A stretch of 64,000 nucleotides of DNA. Source: Pseudoalteromonas phenolica. GTDB lineage: Bacteria; Pseudomonadota; Gammaproteobacteria; Enterobacterales; Alteromonadaceae. Position numbers and translations under genes: made by a program. The DNA lies in assembly GCF_001444405.1 (NCBI RefSeq), contig NZ_CP013187.1, positions 1,922,001 through 1,986,000 of the forward strand. The letters are read 5' to 3'. A model generated the notes under the pieces. It ran no database searches and had not been told where the DNA came from. It saw only the letters and a program-made list of their open reading frames with translations. Positions 7,498 through 16,231 of this stretch are shown in pieces. The stretch's first letter is position 1. The number at the start of each line of letters is the position of its first letter.

Positions 7498-9324
7498 TTA
7501 TAGTGAATTATTTAGTGCTTTAGGATTTCTTGGATAGAAGTTTGTAGGCTGGCTCTGGCATAAATCAAATTCACGGGTATTTTTGTAAGGTAACTTCATA
7601 AACCCCGCTACACCAAAGTTGTCTATACATAAGGCGTACTGCATGATTTCTTCTAAAAGTGCTTTAAATTGTGCTTCTTTAGACGCATCCAACAGGCGGT
7701 AATAATGGTGGATCTTTAAGCGGTTTTCTACCGATTCAAAAATAATACACCCTGTGTGGTGAATTTTATTCAGTTCAAAAACACATTGAATAATACTTTT
7801 TGGTAGCTGTAGTTGCTCATCAGGATCTTTACCATCTTCGAAATAACTATGTGGACGGGTAATTTCTTGGCTGCTGGTATCAACAACCGAGTAATGTAAC
7901 TGAGGTAATACATCGAAAATAAACGCACCCGTGCTGTCTCTTTCTAACTGAATTGTCTGCCTTGCATCAAATAAGCAGCATTTGAACAGGCCTTTTTGGG
8001 TTATACCTTGTGCAAGCTTGACCGTTGCATTCACAGAATCGGTAAATGCTTTATGTAATGATTCATCGTGCAAAATTAGACTAGATTCGATATGTAGATT
8101 TTTTTCACGCCAATGAAAACTTAACCCACCAACAACAGGGAATTTTGCAAGACGACTTATCGACGCTAAAAAGGCTTTTTCAGTATCTCCAGTATCAAAC
8201 AAAAATTCTTTATAATATCTATCTAGTTGCGCATCGTTAACATCAAGTAGTTGTTGATTATGGTCGGCTCTTCGTAAGAATTCTTTACGAGAACTATACA
8301 CCACAGTGTCAGGCTCAAATTCAAATTCATTGACCCAAAACGGAATGTTCGCTTTGACTGTTTTGTTATCTAGTTCAGGCAAGTAAACTTTAGCCATACT
8401 TGGCATATTGCGGATAAAGTAGTCTCCTGCCGCATCTCTTAACTTTTTGTCCTTTGACAACATATTGTCTATGACTGTCGCAAACTCCTGAGGTAACCCT
8501 AGGCTTGCAGTGGGGAGAACACCCACTCCAAAACGGCATGATTGTGCACTAGCCAATGCATAGAGTGTTGACGCAACACCTTGTTCATCGAATCTAGGAG
8601 ATGACTGCATACCTGACATTTGTTCATCACCAATAAAATACACATCGCCCATTCGGGCATTGGTACTTGATAAATCTGCTGACATTAAATCCATGATGTT
8701 GCTGGCAACGACTTCACCATATTCATCAATTTGCGCATACACAGAGCTCCCCCAATCAACCAGAGAAAATTCGTCTGTATCAACATCCCAAACAATATTA
8801 GAGGGTTTGATGTCACCGTGGACAATAGGTTGTGGACTTAAGCCATTTTTATGACGACGAAGATCTAATAACACATTTCTGAGTTTTAACGCTAAGCTCA
8901 TGATGTCTTGAACGGAGAAACGGCCTCGTTTAAGTGAGATTTTTTCTAAATCTTCTCCTTTTGCTCGCGCCATCATCAAAATGCCTTGTTTTTTTACTCG
9001 TTCAAAGGCAAAAAACTTAGGCACCATGGGGTTATTAATTTGCGACAACATATAAGCTTCGTCTTCAAGCCTATCTCTGATACTTTGAGCAAGAGTAATT
9101 CGAGAGAACTTAAACACCCACTCTTGCCCGTCTTCACCAATACCAGCAAAAACAAACCCAAACGCACCAGAACCAATTTCTTCAACATTGCTATATCCCA
9201 GCAACTGCAATTGCTTCTTACATATATTTAGCCACTGCCTATGCTTTTTTGCGTCATGATGAGAGAGCAGATAAATAGATTGCTGTTCGTTGATATAGAA
9301 ATTATTGATTGATTTGGCAGTCAT
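7498..9324 (-). CDS. Ser/Thr protein kinase-like protein
   Basis: With the ATG at 9324 the protein has 608 residues. The N-terminal 330 form a eukaryotic-type kinase domain: glycine loop GSGAFGFV at 51-58, the lysine of VFKF at 72, a catalytic-loop HGDIKPSN at 169-176 (H-G-D instead of H-R-D) and a metal-binding D-W-G at 190-192 instead of D-F-G. The C-terminal 280 residues have no domain I recognise. No membrane segment is visible, so it is cytoplasmic. A TTG start 21 bases further upstream is unlikely, since it sits in the T-run of the glnS terminator. HGD with DWG occurs in bacterial kinase-like proteins; activity is plausible because K, D, N and D are present. No neighbouring phosphatase gene is seen. 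Confidence 0.85.
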   Translation of the reverse strand: MTAKSINNFYINEQQSIYLLSHHDAKKHRQWLNICKKQLQLLGYSNVEEIGSGAFGFVFAGIGEDGQEWVFKFSRITLAQSIRDRLEDEAYMLSQINNPMVPKFFAFERVKKQGILMMARAKGEDLEKISLKRGRFSVQDIMSLALKLRNVLLDLRRHKNGLSPQPIVHGDIKPSNIVWDVDTDEFSLVDWGSSVYAQIDEYGEVVASNIMDLMSADLSSTNARMGDVYFIGDEQMSGMQSSPRFDEQGVASTLYALASAQSCRFGVGVLPTASLGLPQEFATVIDNMLSKDKKLRDAAGDYFIRNMPSMAKVYLPELDNKTVKANIPFWVNEFEFEPDTVVYSSRKEFLRRADHNQQLLDVNDAQLDRYYKEFLFDTGDTEKAFLASISRLAKFPVVGGLSFHWREKNLHIESSLILHDESLHKAFTDSVNATVKLAQGITQKGLFKCCLFDARQTIQLERDSTGAFIFDVLPQLHYSVVDTSSQEITRPHSYFEDGKDPDEQLQLPKSIIQCVFELNKIHHTGCIIFESVENRLKIHHYYRLLDASKEAQFKALLEEIMQYALCIDNFGVAGFMKLPYKNTREFDLCQSQPTNFYPRNPKALNNSL

Positions 9325-9345
9325 AATTATTGTTATTTTGATCAA

Positions 9346-9369
9346 AAAAGGCCGATAAATCGGCCTTTT
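9346..9369 (-). terminator. Rho-independent terminator of glnS
   Basis: An 11-bp inverted repeat (AAAAGGCCGAT / ATCGGCCTTTT) with a tiny loop lies 11 bases after the glnS stop; on the minus strand six T residues follow. It separates glnS from the kinase gene and argues against the upstream TTG start of that gene. Confidence 0.92.
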
Positions 9370-9379
9370 ATATTGAAGA

Positions 9380-11044
9380 TTAAGCTTGTTCTATTTTAGC
9401 CCAAGAATCTCTTAAACCAACCGTTTGGTTGAATACAAGACCTTCTTCTTTATTGTCGCGGCAATAATACCCTAAACGCTCAAATTGGAAGCCTTGTTCA
9501 ACGGCTGCTTGAGCTAAAGACGGCTCAAGTTTAGCCGACTTAATCACAGTGAGTGAGTCAGGGTTAAGCGTTTCAACAAACGACTCAGCTGCTGCTGGAT
9601 TTGGTACATTGAACAATCTGTCATACTGACGCACTTCAGCTTCTACACAGTGTGTTGCCGATACCCAGTGAATAACACCTTTAACTTTACGGCCATCAGC
9701 TGGGTTTTTGCCAAGTGTATCAGGGTCGTAACTACAGAAGATAGTTGTGATATTACCCTCAGCATCTTCTTCAATACGTTCAGCTTTTATAACATAAGCA
9801 TTACGTAAACGTACTTCTTTGCCAAGCACTAGACGTTTGAACTTCTTATTCGCTTCAACGCGGAAATCTTCACGCTCAATGAATAACTCTTTCGTAAATG
9901 GTAATTCACGGGTGCCCATAGATTCTTCTGAAGGATGGTTTGGTGCAACTAATTGCTCAACTTTACCGTCTTCGAAATTTTCTATCACAATACGTACAGG
10001 GTCGATAACTGCCATCGCACGTGGTGCATTATTGTTTAGGTCATCACGAATACAGGCTTCTAACATGCCCATTTCAACCATGTTATCTTGCTTAGTGATA
10101 CCGATACGCTTACAGAACTCACGAATTGAAGCTGGTGTGTAACCACGACGACGAAGACCTGCGATAGTAGGCATACGCGGGTCGTCCCAACCATCAACAT
10201 GATTCTCAACAACTAAATCATTTAGCTTACGCTTTGACATAACCGTGTATTCAAGGTTTAAGCGAGAAAATTCGATCTGTTGTGGATGACACTCTAGAGA
10301 GATGTTATCTAAAACCCAGTCATAAAGACGGCGATTATCTTGGAACTCAAGCGTACATAGTGAATGTGTAATACCTTCTAACGCATCAGAAATACAATGA
10401 GTGAAGTCATACATAGGGTAAATGCACCACTTATCACCTGTTTGGTGGTGATGTGCAAAGCGGATACGGTAGATAATAGGATCGCGTAGTACCATGAATG
10501 AACTAGCCATATCAATCTTAGCCCTAAGAACACATTCGCCCTCTTTGAACTCACCATTACGCATTTTTTCAAATAAAGCTAAGTTTTCTTCAACTGATGT
10601 GTCTCTGTAAGGACTATTTTTCCCAGGCTCTGTTAATGTGCCGCGATATTCACGCGCTTCATCAGGCGATAAGAAACATACATATGCTAAACCTTTTTCG
10701 ATAAGTTCAACTGCGTAGCCGTGAAGCTTGTCGAAGTAATTAGATGAATAGCAAATTTCACCATCCCAGTTAAAACCTAACCATGATACATCTTCTTGAA
10801 TAGACTTAACGTAGTTGATGTCTTCTTTTTCTGGGTTTGTGTCATCAAAACGTAAGTTACATAAACCTTGGTAATCTTGAGCAATGCCGAAGTTTAAACA
10901 AATAGATTTCGCATGACCAATATGGAGAAAACCATTTGGCTCTGGTGGAAAACGTGTATGAGTAGATTGATGCTTGCCATTTGCTAAATCAGCATCAATG
11001 ATATTTCGAATAAAGTTAGTTGGGCGATTTTCTGTTTCCGCCAT
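9380..11044 (-). CDS. glnS: Glutaminyl-tRNA synthetase
   Basis: This 554-residue class I synthetase is nearly collinear with E. coli GlnS. From the ATG at 11044 it begins MAETENRPTNFIRNIID, followed by FPPEPNGFLHIGHAKS with the HIGH motif, the FDDTNPEKEDINYV segment and the KMSKS-equivalent VMSKRKL. The C-terminal anticodon-binding beta-barrels run from about residue 340, ending GLRDSWAKIEQA. AGAGGA precedes this ATG at suitable spacing; an upstream in-frame ATG at 11071 adds nine non-conserved residues and is rejected. The enzyme charges tRNA-Gln directly. It is a single gene with its own terminator. Confidence 0.98.
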   Translation of the reverse strand: MAETENRPTNFIRNIIDADLANGKHQSTHTRFPPEPNGFLHIGHAKSICLNFGIAQDYQGLCNLRFDDTNPEKEDINYVKSIQEDVSWLGFNWDGEICYSSNYFDKLHGYAVELIEKGLAYVCFLSPDEAREYRGTLTEPGKNSPYRDTSVEENLALFEKMRNGEFKEGECVLRAKIDMASSFMVLRDPIIYRIRFAHHHQTGDKWCIYPMYDFTHCISDALEGITHSLCTLEFQDNRRLYDWVLDNISLECHPQQIEFSRLNLEYTVMSKRKLNDLVVENHVDGWDDPRMPTIAGLRRRGYTPASIREFCKRIGITKQDNMVEMGMLEACIRDDLNNNAPRAMAVIDPVRIVIENFEDGKVEQLVAPNHPSEESMGTRELPFTKELFIEREDFRVEANKKFKRLVLGKEVRLRNAYVIKAERIEEDAEGNITTIFCSYDPDTLGKNPADGRKVKGVIHWVSATHCVEAEVRQYDRLFNVPNPAAAESFVETLNPDSLTVIKSAKLEPSLAQAAVEQGFQFERLGYYCRDNKEEGLVFNQTVGLRDSWAKIEQA

Positions 11045-11267
11045 AGATATGCATTCCTCTGAATCAAGCATTCTTATACATGCCGCATTATTACAAAAAC
11101 AATTGAGAACTAACAGATGTTAGAGCTTATTATTTGTATAAACTCGGCTACATTTATCGATCCGTTCAAAATTATGACAATTGTCGTAAATATTGTCCTA
11201 ACGCAATAAAACTTTCATGAAAAGTCGTTACTGTTCGCCACAGATTGATTACCAAGGATTTAAGATA

Positions 11268-12335
11268 ATGGCATCTAGTAGTTCTAACAGAGTTTATATT
11301 CCAACAAACGCAAGAAATAACCAATATATTCTTGCTGAATTCAAACCAAGTGATGAGTTTGTTTCAAGTTTCGATAATATTGATAGTTGTTATGAGCGCA
11401 TTGCACGAAAGCTATTTTTGGCTTGTGAAGAAAATGGCTTGTATAACGTTCATATGATTGCCAATGATAAGTTGCCTATCACCCGTTTTCATGAAGAGTC
11501 TTATTGCCTTCAAACAGAAAAACAAATGTTATTTTTCTATAATCCTAAATATCATGAAGCACACAAATCATATTGGCAACAGGGCGTTCGGGCCAAAAAA
11601 GTAAGACTACTCTTTTTAGCAACTGGCGATGAACTCAGAGCAAATGCTGCAAATTTTCACAATAAAGTTCAAAAGACGCTTCATGAATTGAAAATTAATT
11701 TAGGTGTTGAAAATACATTTAAAATCAGAGACCACCAGCATTTAACTTATGATTTATTTGCTCGCGTTAAAGGTCATAAAGAAACATACGGATACAAACT
11801 AAGAAGCCTTTATCCACGCTATGAAGCAAGAAAGTGCAGCATTCCCCAAGATCACAGCGAAATGACTTATGTTACTTTTAATATTCCTGTGACAAGAGCA
11901 TTAAAAACTCAATTTAAACATTTATTAGAAGACGAGCATTACACGCAATTTTATACCTTTATCGAAGACAAGTTTTTTAGTGCGTGTGGTTACAAACAAA
12001 TCAGCCAAGCTGCCTTTGTTGCCGATGGGCGTTTACCCCTTGTTAGAAATAGTAAAATTGATAGATCTTCACAAAACAGTGAGTTACAAAAATTAAGTTT
12101 TGATGTGTGCGCTGAGCAAACACAACTTAAAGCGTACTGGAATAAAAACCAATTGGTAGATACATTGCACTTTGTTGTAGTTGCCAAGGCGAGTGATAAC
12201 AAAGATGTAGGGTACGGTAAATTTATGAATAATGTTGAGTCAATGATTCGGAGTTTATCTCAGACGCTAGAGCTGTCTGCACAAAAACAAGCTTTGAATG
12301 TTCGCTTCTTCCAGCATATAAGCTATTACGCGTAA
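11268..12335 (+). CDS. DUF3083-like protein with internal duplication
   Basis: The 355-residue protein matches my memory of the DUF3083 family of Alteromonadales, with signatures such as VYIPTNARNNQYILAEF, HMIANDKLPITRFHEE, QMLFFYNPKYHEAH and DHQHLTYDLFARVKG. No function is known to me. The two halves resemble each other: a long helix then ANDKLPITR in the first half (about 75) and VADGRLPLVRN in the second (about 250), then KSYW / KAYW, a strand (VRLLFLA / LHFVVVA) and a closing helix (NFHNKVQKTLHEL / KFMNNVESMIRSL). No signal peptide or membrane segment is seen. The ATG at 11268 has AAGGA nine bases upstream; the ATG at 11217 has no ribosome site. It is divergent from glnS. Confidence 0.72.
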   Translation: MASSSSNRVYIPTNARNNQYILAEFKPSDEFVSSFDNIDSCYERIARKLFLACEENGLYNVHMIANDKLPITRFHEESYCLQTEKQMLFFYNPKYHEAHKSYWQQGVRAKKVRLLFLATGDELRANAANFHNKVQKTLHELKINLGVENTFKIRDHQHLTYDLFARVKGHKETYGYKLRSLYPRYEARKCSIPQDHSEMTYVTFNIPVTRALKTQFKHLLEDEHYTQFYTFIEDKFFSACGYKQISQAAFVADGRLPLVRNSKIDRSSQNSELQKLSFDVCAEQTQLKAYWNKNQLVDTLHFVVVAKASDNKDVGYGKFMNNVESMIRSLSQTLELSAQKQALNVRFFQHISYYA

Positions 12336-12351
12336 CCCCTATTTTAAGTAA

Positions 12352-12379
12352 GTGTTGTATTGACTAGACAATACAACAC
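12352..12379. terminator. Hairpin between converging genes
   Basis: A perfect 11-bp inverted repeat (GTGTTGTATTG / CAATACAACAC) with a 6-base loop fills the gap between the DUF3083-like gene and the converging solute-binding gene. T-runs are weak on both sides, so efficiency is uncertain. Confidence 0.65.
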
Positions 12380-12380
12380 A

Positions 12381-13118
12381 TTAACTTTGTTTGACTGTGT
12401 ACTTGCTGACTATTTTTTCAATTTTGCCAGTTTGTTGAAGCTCGGTAATGGCTTTATTAATAACAGGCAGTAAGTGAGCTTTCGATTTATTTAACCTAAT
12501 TTTTAACTCACCTCTAGTATGAAGTTGATCGAGCCTAATAGACACATTCAGTTTGTCTGCCCAATATTTTGCTGGTAAATCACCAATTAACACCCTATCT
12601 ACTCTCCTCTTTTGCAAAGCCATAACAAGCTCTTTCTCTGATGCAAAGTCAATACGTGTAAATGTATTATCATCAAAATAGTAGTAACCTAATATCGTGC
12701 CAACTTCTTCTTTATAAACCATGGGTCCTAGGTTAATGCCAGCAAGACTAGCGTAGAATTCCTCAATACCTATTAGACTTTTTGAAAAAATAAATTGCTC
12801 ACCAGCATCTCCGCCTGCAAACCAAACAGGCGAGACGACATCAAAATCGAGCAAACCATTTTCCATTGCATAAATAGTTCTTTTTGGCGGAAACCTTAAC
12901 TCTATGCCATGGATGTCTGCTTTTTTTAAAATTAGAGGTATTAATTCACCTAAAATACCAGGCTCTTTTTCATCAGGGATATAATAAGGGTACCATGATT
13001 CTGAGGCTGCTAAGTTGTATCTTAACGACTCTTTTGCATCAACCTTTGCAGCAGCTAAAAAAAAGATAATAAAAAACTTCAACAATAATTTAATTTTCAA
13101 GTACTCTCCTTTACCCAT
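12381..13118 (-). CDS. Periplasmic solute-binding-like protein (family 3)
   Basis: This is a small exported protein of about 245 residues resembling the amino-acid-binding (SBP_bac_3) fold: a hydrophobic leader (LKIKLLLKFFIIFFLAAA), then a first lobe with WYPYYIPDEKEPGILGELIPLI, the AMENGLLDFDVVSPVWF region and a second lobe with VDRVLIGDLPAKYW. Three starts compete: ATG at 13118 (used here), TTG at 13121, and a TTG at about 13097 with a good AAGGAG upstream that would leave just the signal peptide. The start overlaps or abuts the chemoreceptor stop, so the two are co-translated. No permease or ATPase gene is adjacent, which argues for a sensory rather than a transport role; that is inference. 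Confidence 0.78.
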   Translation of the reverse strand: MGKGEYLKIKLLLKFFIIFFLAAAKVDAKESLRYNLAASESWYPYYIPDEKEPGILGELIPLILKKADIHGIELRFPPKRTIYAMENGLLDFDVVSPVWFAGGDAGEQFIFSKSLIGIEEFYASLAGINLGPMVYKEEVGTILGYYYFDDNTFTRIDFASEKELVMALQKRRVDRVLIGDLPAKYWADKLNVSIRLDQLHTRGELKIRLNKSKAHLLPVINKAITELQQTGKIEKIVSKYTVKQS

Positions 13119-16111
13119 CAATCTTTTCTTAATTTAAAAAACTTTAGACGGTCACTCACGTCTATTGTTGAACCTTCTAACTTAGACATATCCTGCGACA
13201 TTTGTTCCAACATAGATGTATTTTGCTGAGTAGATCTATCAAGGTTTCCAACCGCTGAATTTACTTCAGTAATACTTGCGCTTTGTTGCATTGTCGCATC
13301 ATTTAAGTTATTCATCATGGTATTCGCTTCAGAGATATTCGCTAAAATGCTTTCTAAACGTATATGAGAGTCTTGGGAACTATTAAAACTGAGCTCCACT
13401 TTATCTATATTTTCTGATACCAGTTCTTTAATTTTTTTAGCCGCATCTGCAGAGCGCTGAGCCAACTCGCGAACTTCACTAGCAACCACAGAGAACCCTT
13501 TCCCTTGCTCTCCTGCTCTTGCAGCTTCAACCGATGCATTCAGTGCGAGCAGGTTAGTCTGAAACGCAATCTCATCTATCATGATTGTTATCTGTGCTAT
13601 TTCTCGACTTGAGTCCCTCATACTTTGAACCACTTCTAAAGAATCTTTCATGACTTCCATTGCGTCTTCAGCAATTTCTTTCGAATCTTGCATCTGTTTT
13701 GTAACTATTAAACTTTGCTCTGCTGTCTCATTTACACTAGATGACATCTGTTCCATAGAAGCAGCAATTTCTTCAAGTGCTACTGCTTGCTCAGTACTAC
13801 GCTTTGAAATATCAGAAGCAAACTGCATCTGGTCAGAACAAAGTGCAAGAGTATGTTCTGCTGAGTTATTAATATCGGAGAAAACACTTTTTAATTCACT
13901 GGATGAGGCATTAATTGCCGAACATATTTTATTGAGATCTCCAGGAAAACTTTTATCTATTTGATGATATAAAGCACCTTGTTGTTGTAACTCAGAAGAT
14001 ACTTGTATTTCATCCATAGCATCATTCAACAAAGCGAGCATTTCGTTCATATCAGCTTTTAAAACAGCATATTGACCATGCATATCCCCTTGAATCTGTT
14101 TGTCAAAACGTCCTATTTTTATATTCTCAACAACACTTGCTAACTCATTTAGAATTTCTTCAATCCTATCACTAGAAAGGTTCATCGCTCGCTGTAATTT
14201 TGCCAAGTGCCCTGAATATTCTCCCACAACACGAGAGCTTAACTCTCCCTCACTTTGGTGAACAGAAACCTGTACGATGTTGAGAATTGCACCTTCAAGT
14301 TTTTCGAGAGACTTATTAACATTATTTTGAAGTGCCTCTAATCGGCCTTTATATTTACTTTTAATTCTAGAAGAGTATTCACCTCTTTGAAGTTGCAAGA
14401 ATAGCTTTTCAATATCACCTACAAATTTTTCAATGTTTTCGGACGATTCATTAAAAGTATTTTTAAGTTGTAATAAACGGCCATTGTAACTACCTTTAAT
14501 TCGCTTGTTGAACTCACCATCTTTTTGCGACACCAACGAATCTGAAATTTCATTCATCGCATTTTCAAGAGATGTCATACTGGAATTAAACGATACTTTT
14601 AAATCATTTAACGCACCTTTTTGTTCTGACAAAATTCGCCCTGAGAAATTTCCATTTTGCAGCTGAGTCATACATGAGGCTATCTCCTTAATCGCTGCAT
14701 CGATTGTTTCTATCGAACTATCTACTTTAGCTCTGAGTGGCCCCTTTACACTTGCAGACATTCTAACCGTGAAATCACCTTTTGAGAGTCCACTCATTAT
14801 TTCATCTAACGCATCCATAGTATTTTGAAGTGTATTACTGCTATTGTTAATTCCTTGCTTTAATAACAACATGTCACCTTTACATGGGTAGTTTACTCTT
14901 TGACTAAAATCACCATGGGTTACACACTTCATCACAGATTGAATTTCTTTATTAACTGAGTTCAGTTCGTTAAGAAAGCCATTAAAAGAACGTGTTGCTT
15001 GTCCAAGTTCATCATTCAAATCAGTTGAAATTGATCTCGAAAAATCAAAATCTCGGTTAACCTGGTTAATAATATTGCTTAGATTTAGCAAACCATTGTT
15101 AAGACTTTTTGCCACTTTAGACGCAAACGTAGTCATAAGATAAACAATAACTAAACAAGCTATGAAGGCAATAATTAGGAATGATAGCGCTTTAGTTTTT
15201 GAAGCATGAGCGTAGTCACTAATAAACTTGGATTTTTTGTCTGCTATGTTTTTTATAGACTTTATTCTAGAGCTTGCATCCACAAACCAATTTGAATTAT
15301 CACGCCCTGTAAAGTTTAAATTACCGTTATTTAGACGTTCGTAGACAAATAACCGATAAGGTTCTACTTCTTTATTTAGATTATCAAGGCTAGAAAATTG
15401 AGATTGGTATAAGTTTGGGTCTAATAATTGTTTTATAAAATCAATTTGTTTAAGTTGGTCGTTCTGAAAAAGGGCTAAATTCGAGAGTTGAGTTAGCGAA
15501 ATAGTGCCTCGATTGAAAACGCCATTTAAAAGTCCCCTTTCTTGCCCTGCACGCTCTTTCATCCAAAGTATTGCAATGAGGCTCTTCATACTTTTAGTAG
15601 CATCTGAATCATCTATATAGTTCGAGAAAGTGCTTGCAGCGTCTAAGGCATATTTATTAATCTCAGAATAAAAATCGAATGCACCAGATTGTCTTTCTCT
15701 AAGATCAACTTTCTTTCTGATTTCTTGCAATGACTTAAAATGTTGTAGCAGATCATTCATGATCAATTGAGTTGATTTAGGGAAATAATCTAGCTCTTTA
15801 TCGACCAGAATCTTTAGTTCTTGTTTTGCTTTGTCCGCTTTTTTCCTCTGTTCAGTTAATCTAGCCTTTCCCTTTCCACCACTGGCAAGATAACCTGCGG
15901 TCAATCCCCTCTCAACGGCAAAGTTGTGGGCAGTTTGATCTAACACACTGACAGCTTTGACGTACCGCTCGAGCCGATTTGACTCTTGAAAACTAAAATA
16001 TTGAGAAAACACTAAATAAAAGAAGCTTAAAACTACGAATAAAGTCGGTATTAAACTAAGTAAAGTTATTTTAGTTTTAATTTTTAAACTTCTAATTAAG
16101 CCATCAAACAT
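13118..16111 (-). CDS. Methyl-accepting chemotaxis protein, NIT sensor and poly-HAMP-like array
   Basis: From the ATG at 16111 this is a 997-residue membrane chemoreceptor. Order: transmembrane segment (about 14-36), periplasmic helical domain with AVERGLTAGYL typical of nitrate/nitrite-sensing (NIT) domains (about 55-290), second transmembrane segment (308-330), a HAMP-like linker, eight further repeats of about 45 residues (about 385-745), and a signalling domain whose tip contains the conserved DEIAFQTNLLALNASVEAAR. No C-terminal receptor-modification pentapeptide (NWETF-like) is present. An earlier in-frame start at 16228 would lie in the terminator of the preceding operon and is rejected. 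It should control the flagellar kinase CheA in response to a periplasmic ligand. The downstream binding protein overlaps its stop codon. Confidence 0.92.
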   Translation of the reverse strand: MFDGLIRSLKIKTKITLLSLIPTLFVVLSFFYLVFSQYFSFQESNRLERYVKAVSVLDQTAHNFAVERGLTAGYLASGGKGKARLTEQRKKADKAKQELKILVDKELDYFPKSTQLIMNDLLQHFKSLQEIRKKVDLRERQSGAFDFYSEINKYALDAASTFSNYIDDSDATKSMKSLIAILWMKERAGQERGLLNGVFNRGTISLTQLSNLALFQNDQLKQIDFIKQLLDPNLYQSQFSSLDNLNKEVEPYRLFVYERLNNGNLNFTGRDNSNWFVDASSRIKSIKNIADKKSKFISDYAHASKTKALSFLIIAFIACLVIVYLMTTFASKVAKSLNNGLLNLSNIINQVNRDFDFSRSISTDLNDELGQATRSFNGFLNELNSVNKEIQSVMKCVTHGDFSQRVNYPCKGDMLLLKQGINNSSNTLQNTMDALDEIMSGLSKGDFTVRMSASVKGPLRAKVDSSIETIDAAIKEIASCMTQLQNGNFSGRILSEQKGALNDLKVSFNSSMTSLENAMNEISDSLVSQKDGEFNKRIKGSYNGRLLQLKNTFNESSENIEKFVGDIEKLFLQLQRGEYSSRIKSKYKGRLEALQNNVNKSLEKLEGAILNIVQVSVHQSEGELSSRVVGEYSGHLAKLQRAMNLSSDRIEEILNELASVVENIKIGRFDKQIQGDMHGQYAVLKADMNEMLALLNDAMDEIQVSSELQQQGALYHQIDKSFPGDLNKICSAINASSSELKSVFSDINNSAEHTLALCSDQMQFASDISKRSTEQAVALEEIAASMEQMSSSVNETAEQSLIVTKQMQDSKEIAEDAMEVMKDSLEVVQSMRDSSREIAQITIMIDEIAFQTNLLALNASVEAARAGEQGKGFSVVASEVRELAQRSADAAKKIKELVSENIDKVELSFNSSQDSHIRLESILANISEANTMMNNLNDATMQQSASITEVNSAVGNLDRSTQQNTSMLEQMSQDMSKLEGSTIDVSDRLKFFKLRKD
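13874..14956 (-). repeat. Eight 45-residue poly-HAMP-like repeats coded in the chemoreceptor gene
   Basis: Within the receptor the pattern G-(D/N/E/R)-(F/Y/L), about 8 residues, G, L-x-x-L, then N-S-S or N-x-S recurs at residues 400, 445, 487, 532, 577, 622, 667 and 712 (numbered from the ATG at 16111). Seven steps are 45, 42, 45, 45, 45, 45 and 45 residues. The protein repeats have diverged in DNA sequence, so this is a domain array, not a recent tandem duplication. Confidence 0.85.
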
Positions 16112-16186
16112 GACTATCAATCCATAGAGCGAAGATATGTAATTAAAAGATAGTAAACAGCTGAGAAAATTGGAAAAAAATTGAGT

Positions 16187-16217
16187 AAAAAAAAGGCCTT
16201 GCATGGAGCAAAGCCTT
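16187..16217 (-). terminator. Terminator of the valine/isoleucine operon
   Basis: On the minus strand a 10-bp stem with one G-U pair (AAGGCTTTGC / GCAAGGCCTT) and a 5-base loop is followed by eight T residues, 15 bases after the last stop of the operon. It separates the operon from the chemoreceptor gene. Confidence 0.92.
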
Positions 16218-16231
16218 GATAAGATCAATCT

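Noticed and set aside
9325..9345. TTG start of the kinase gene
   Set aside because: It lies in the T-run of the glnS terminator and has no ribosome site.
16112..16228. Extension of the chemoreceptor to a start at 16228
   Set aside because: The extra 39 residues are coded across the terminator of the preceding operon, and the ATG at 16111 begins just before the first membrane segment.
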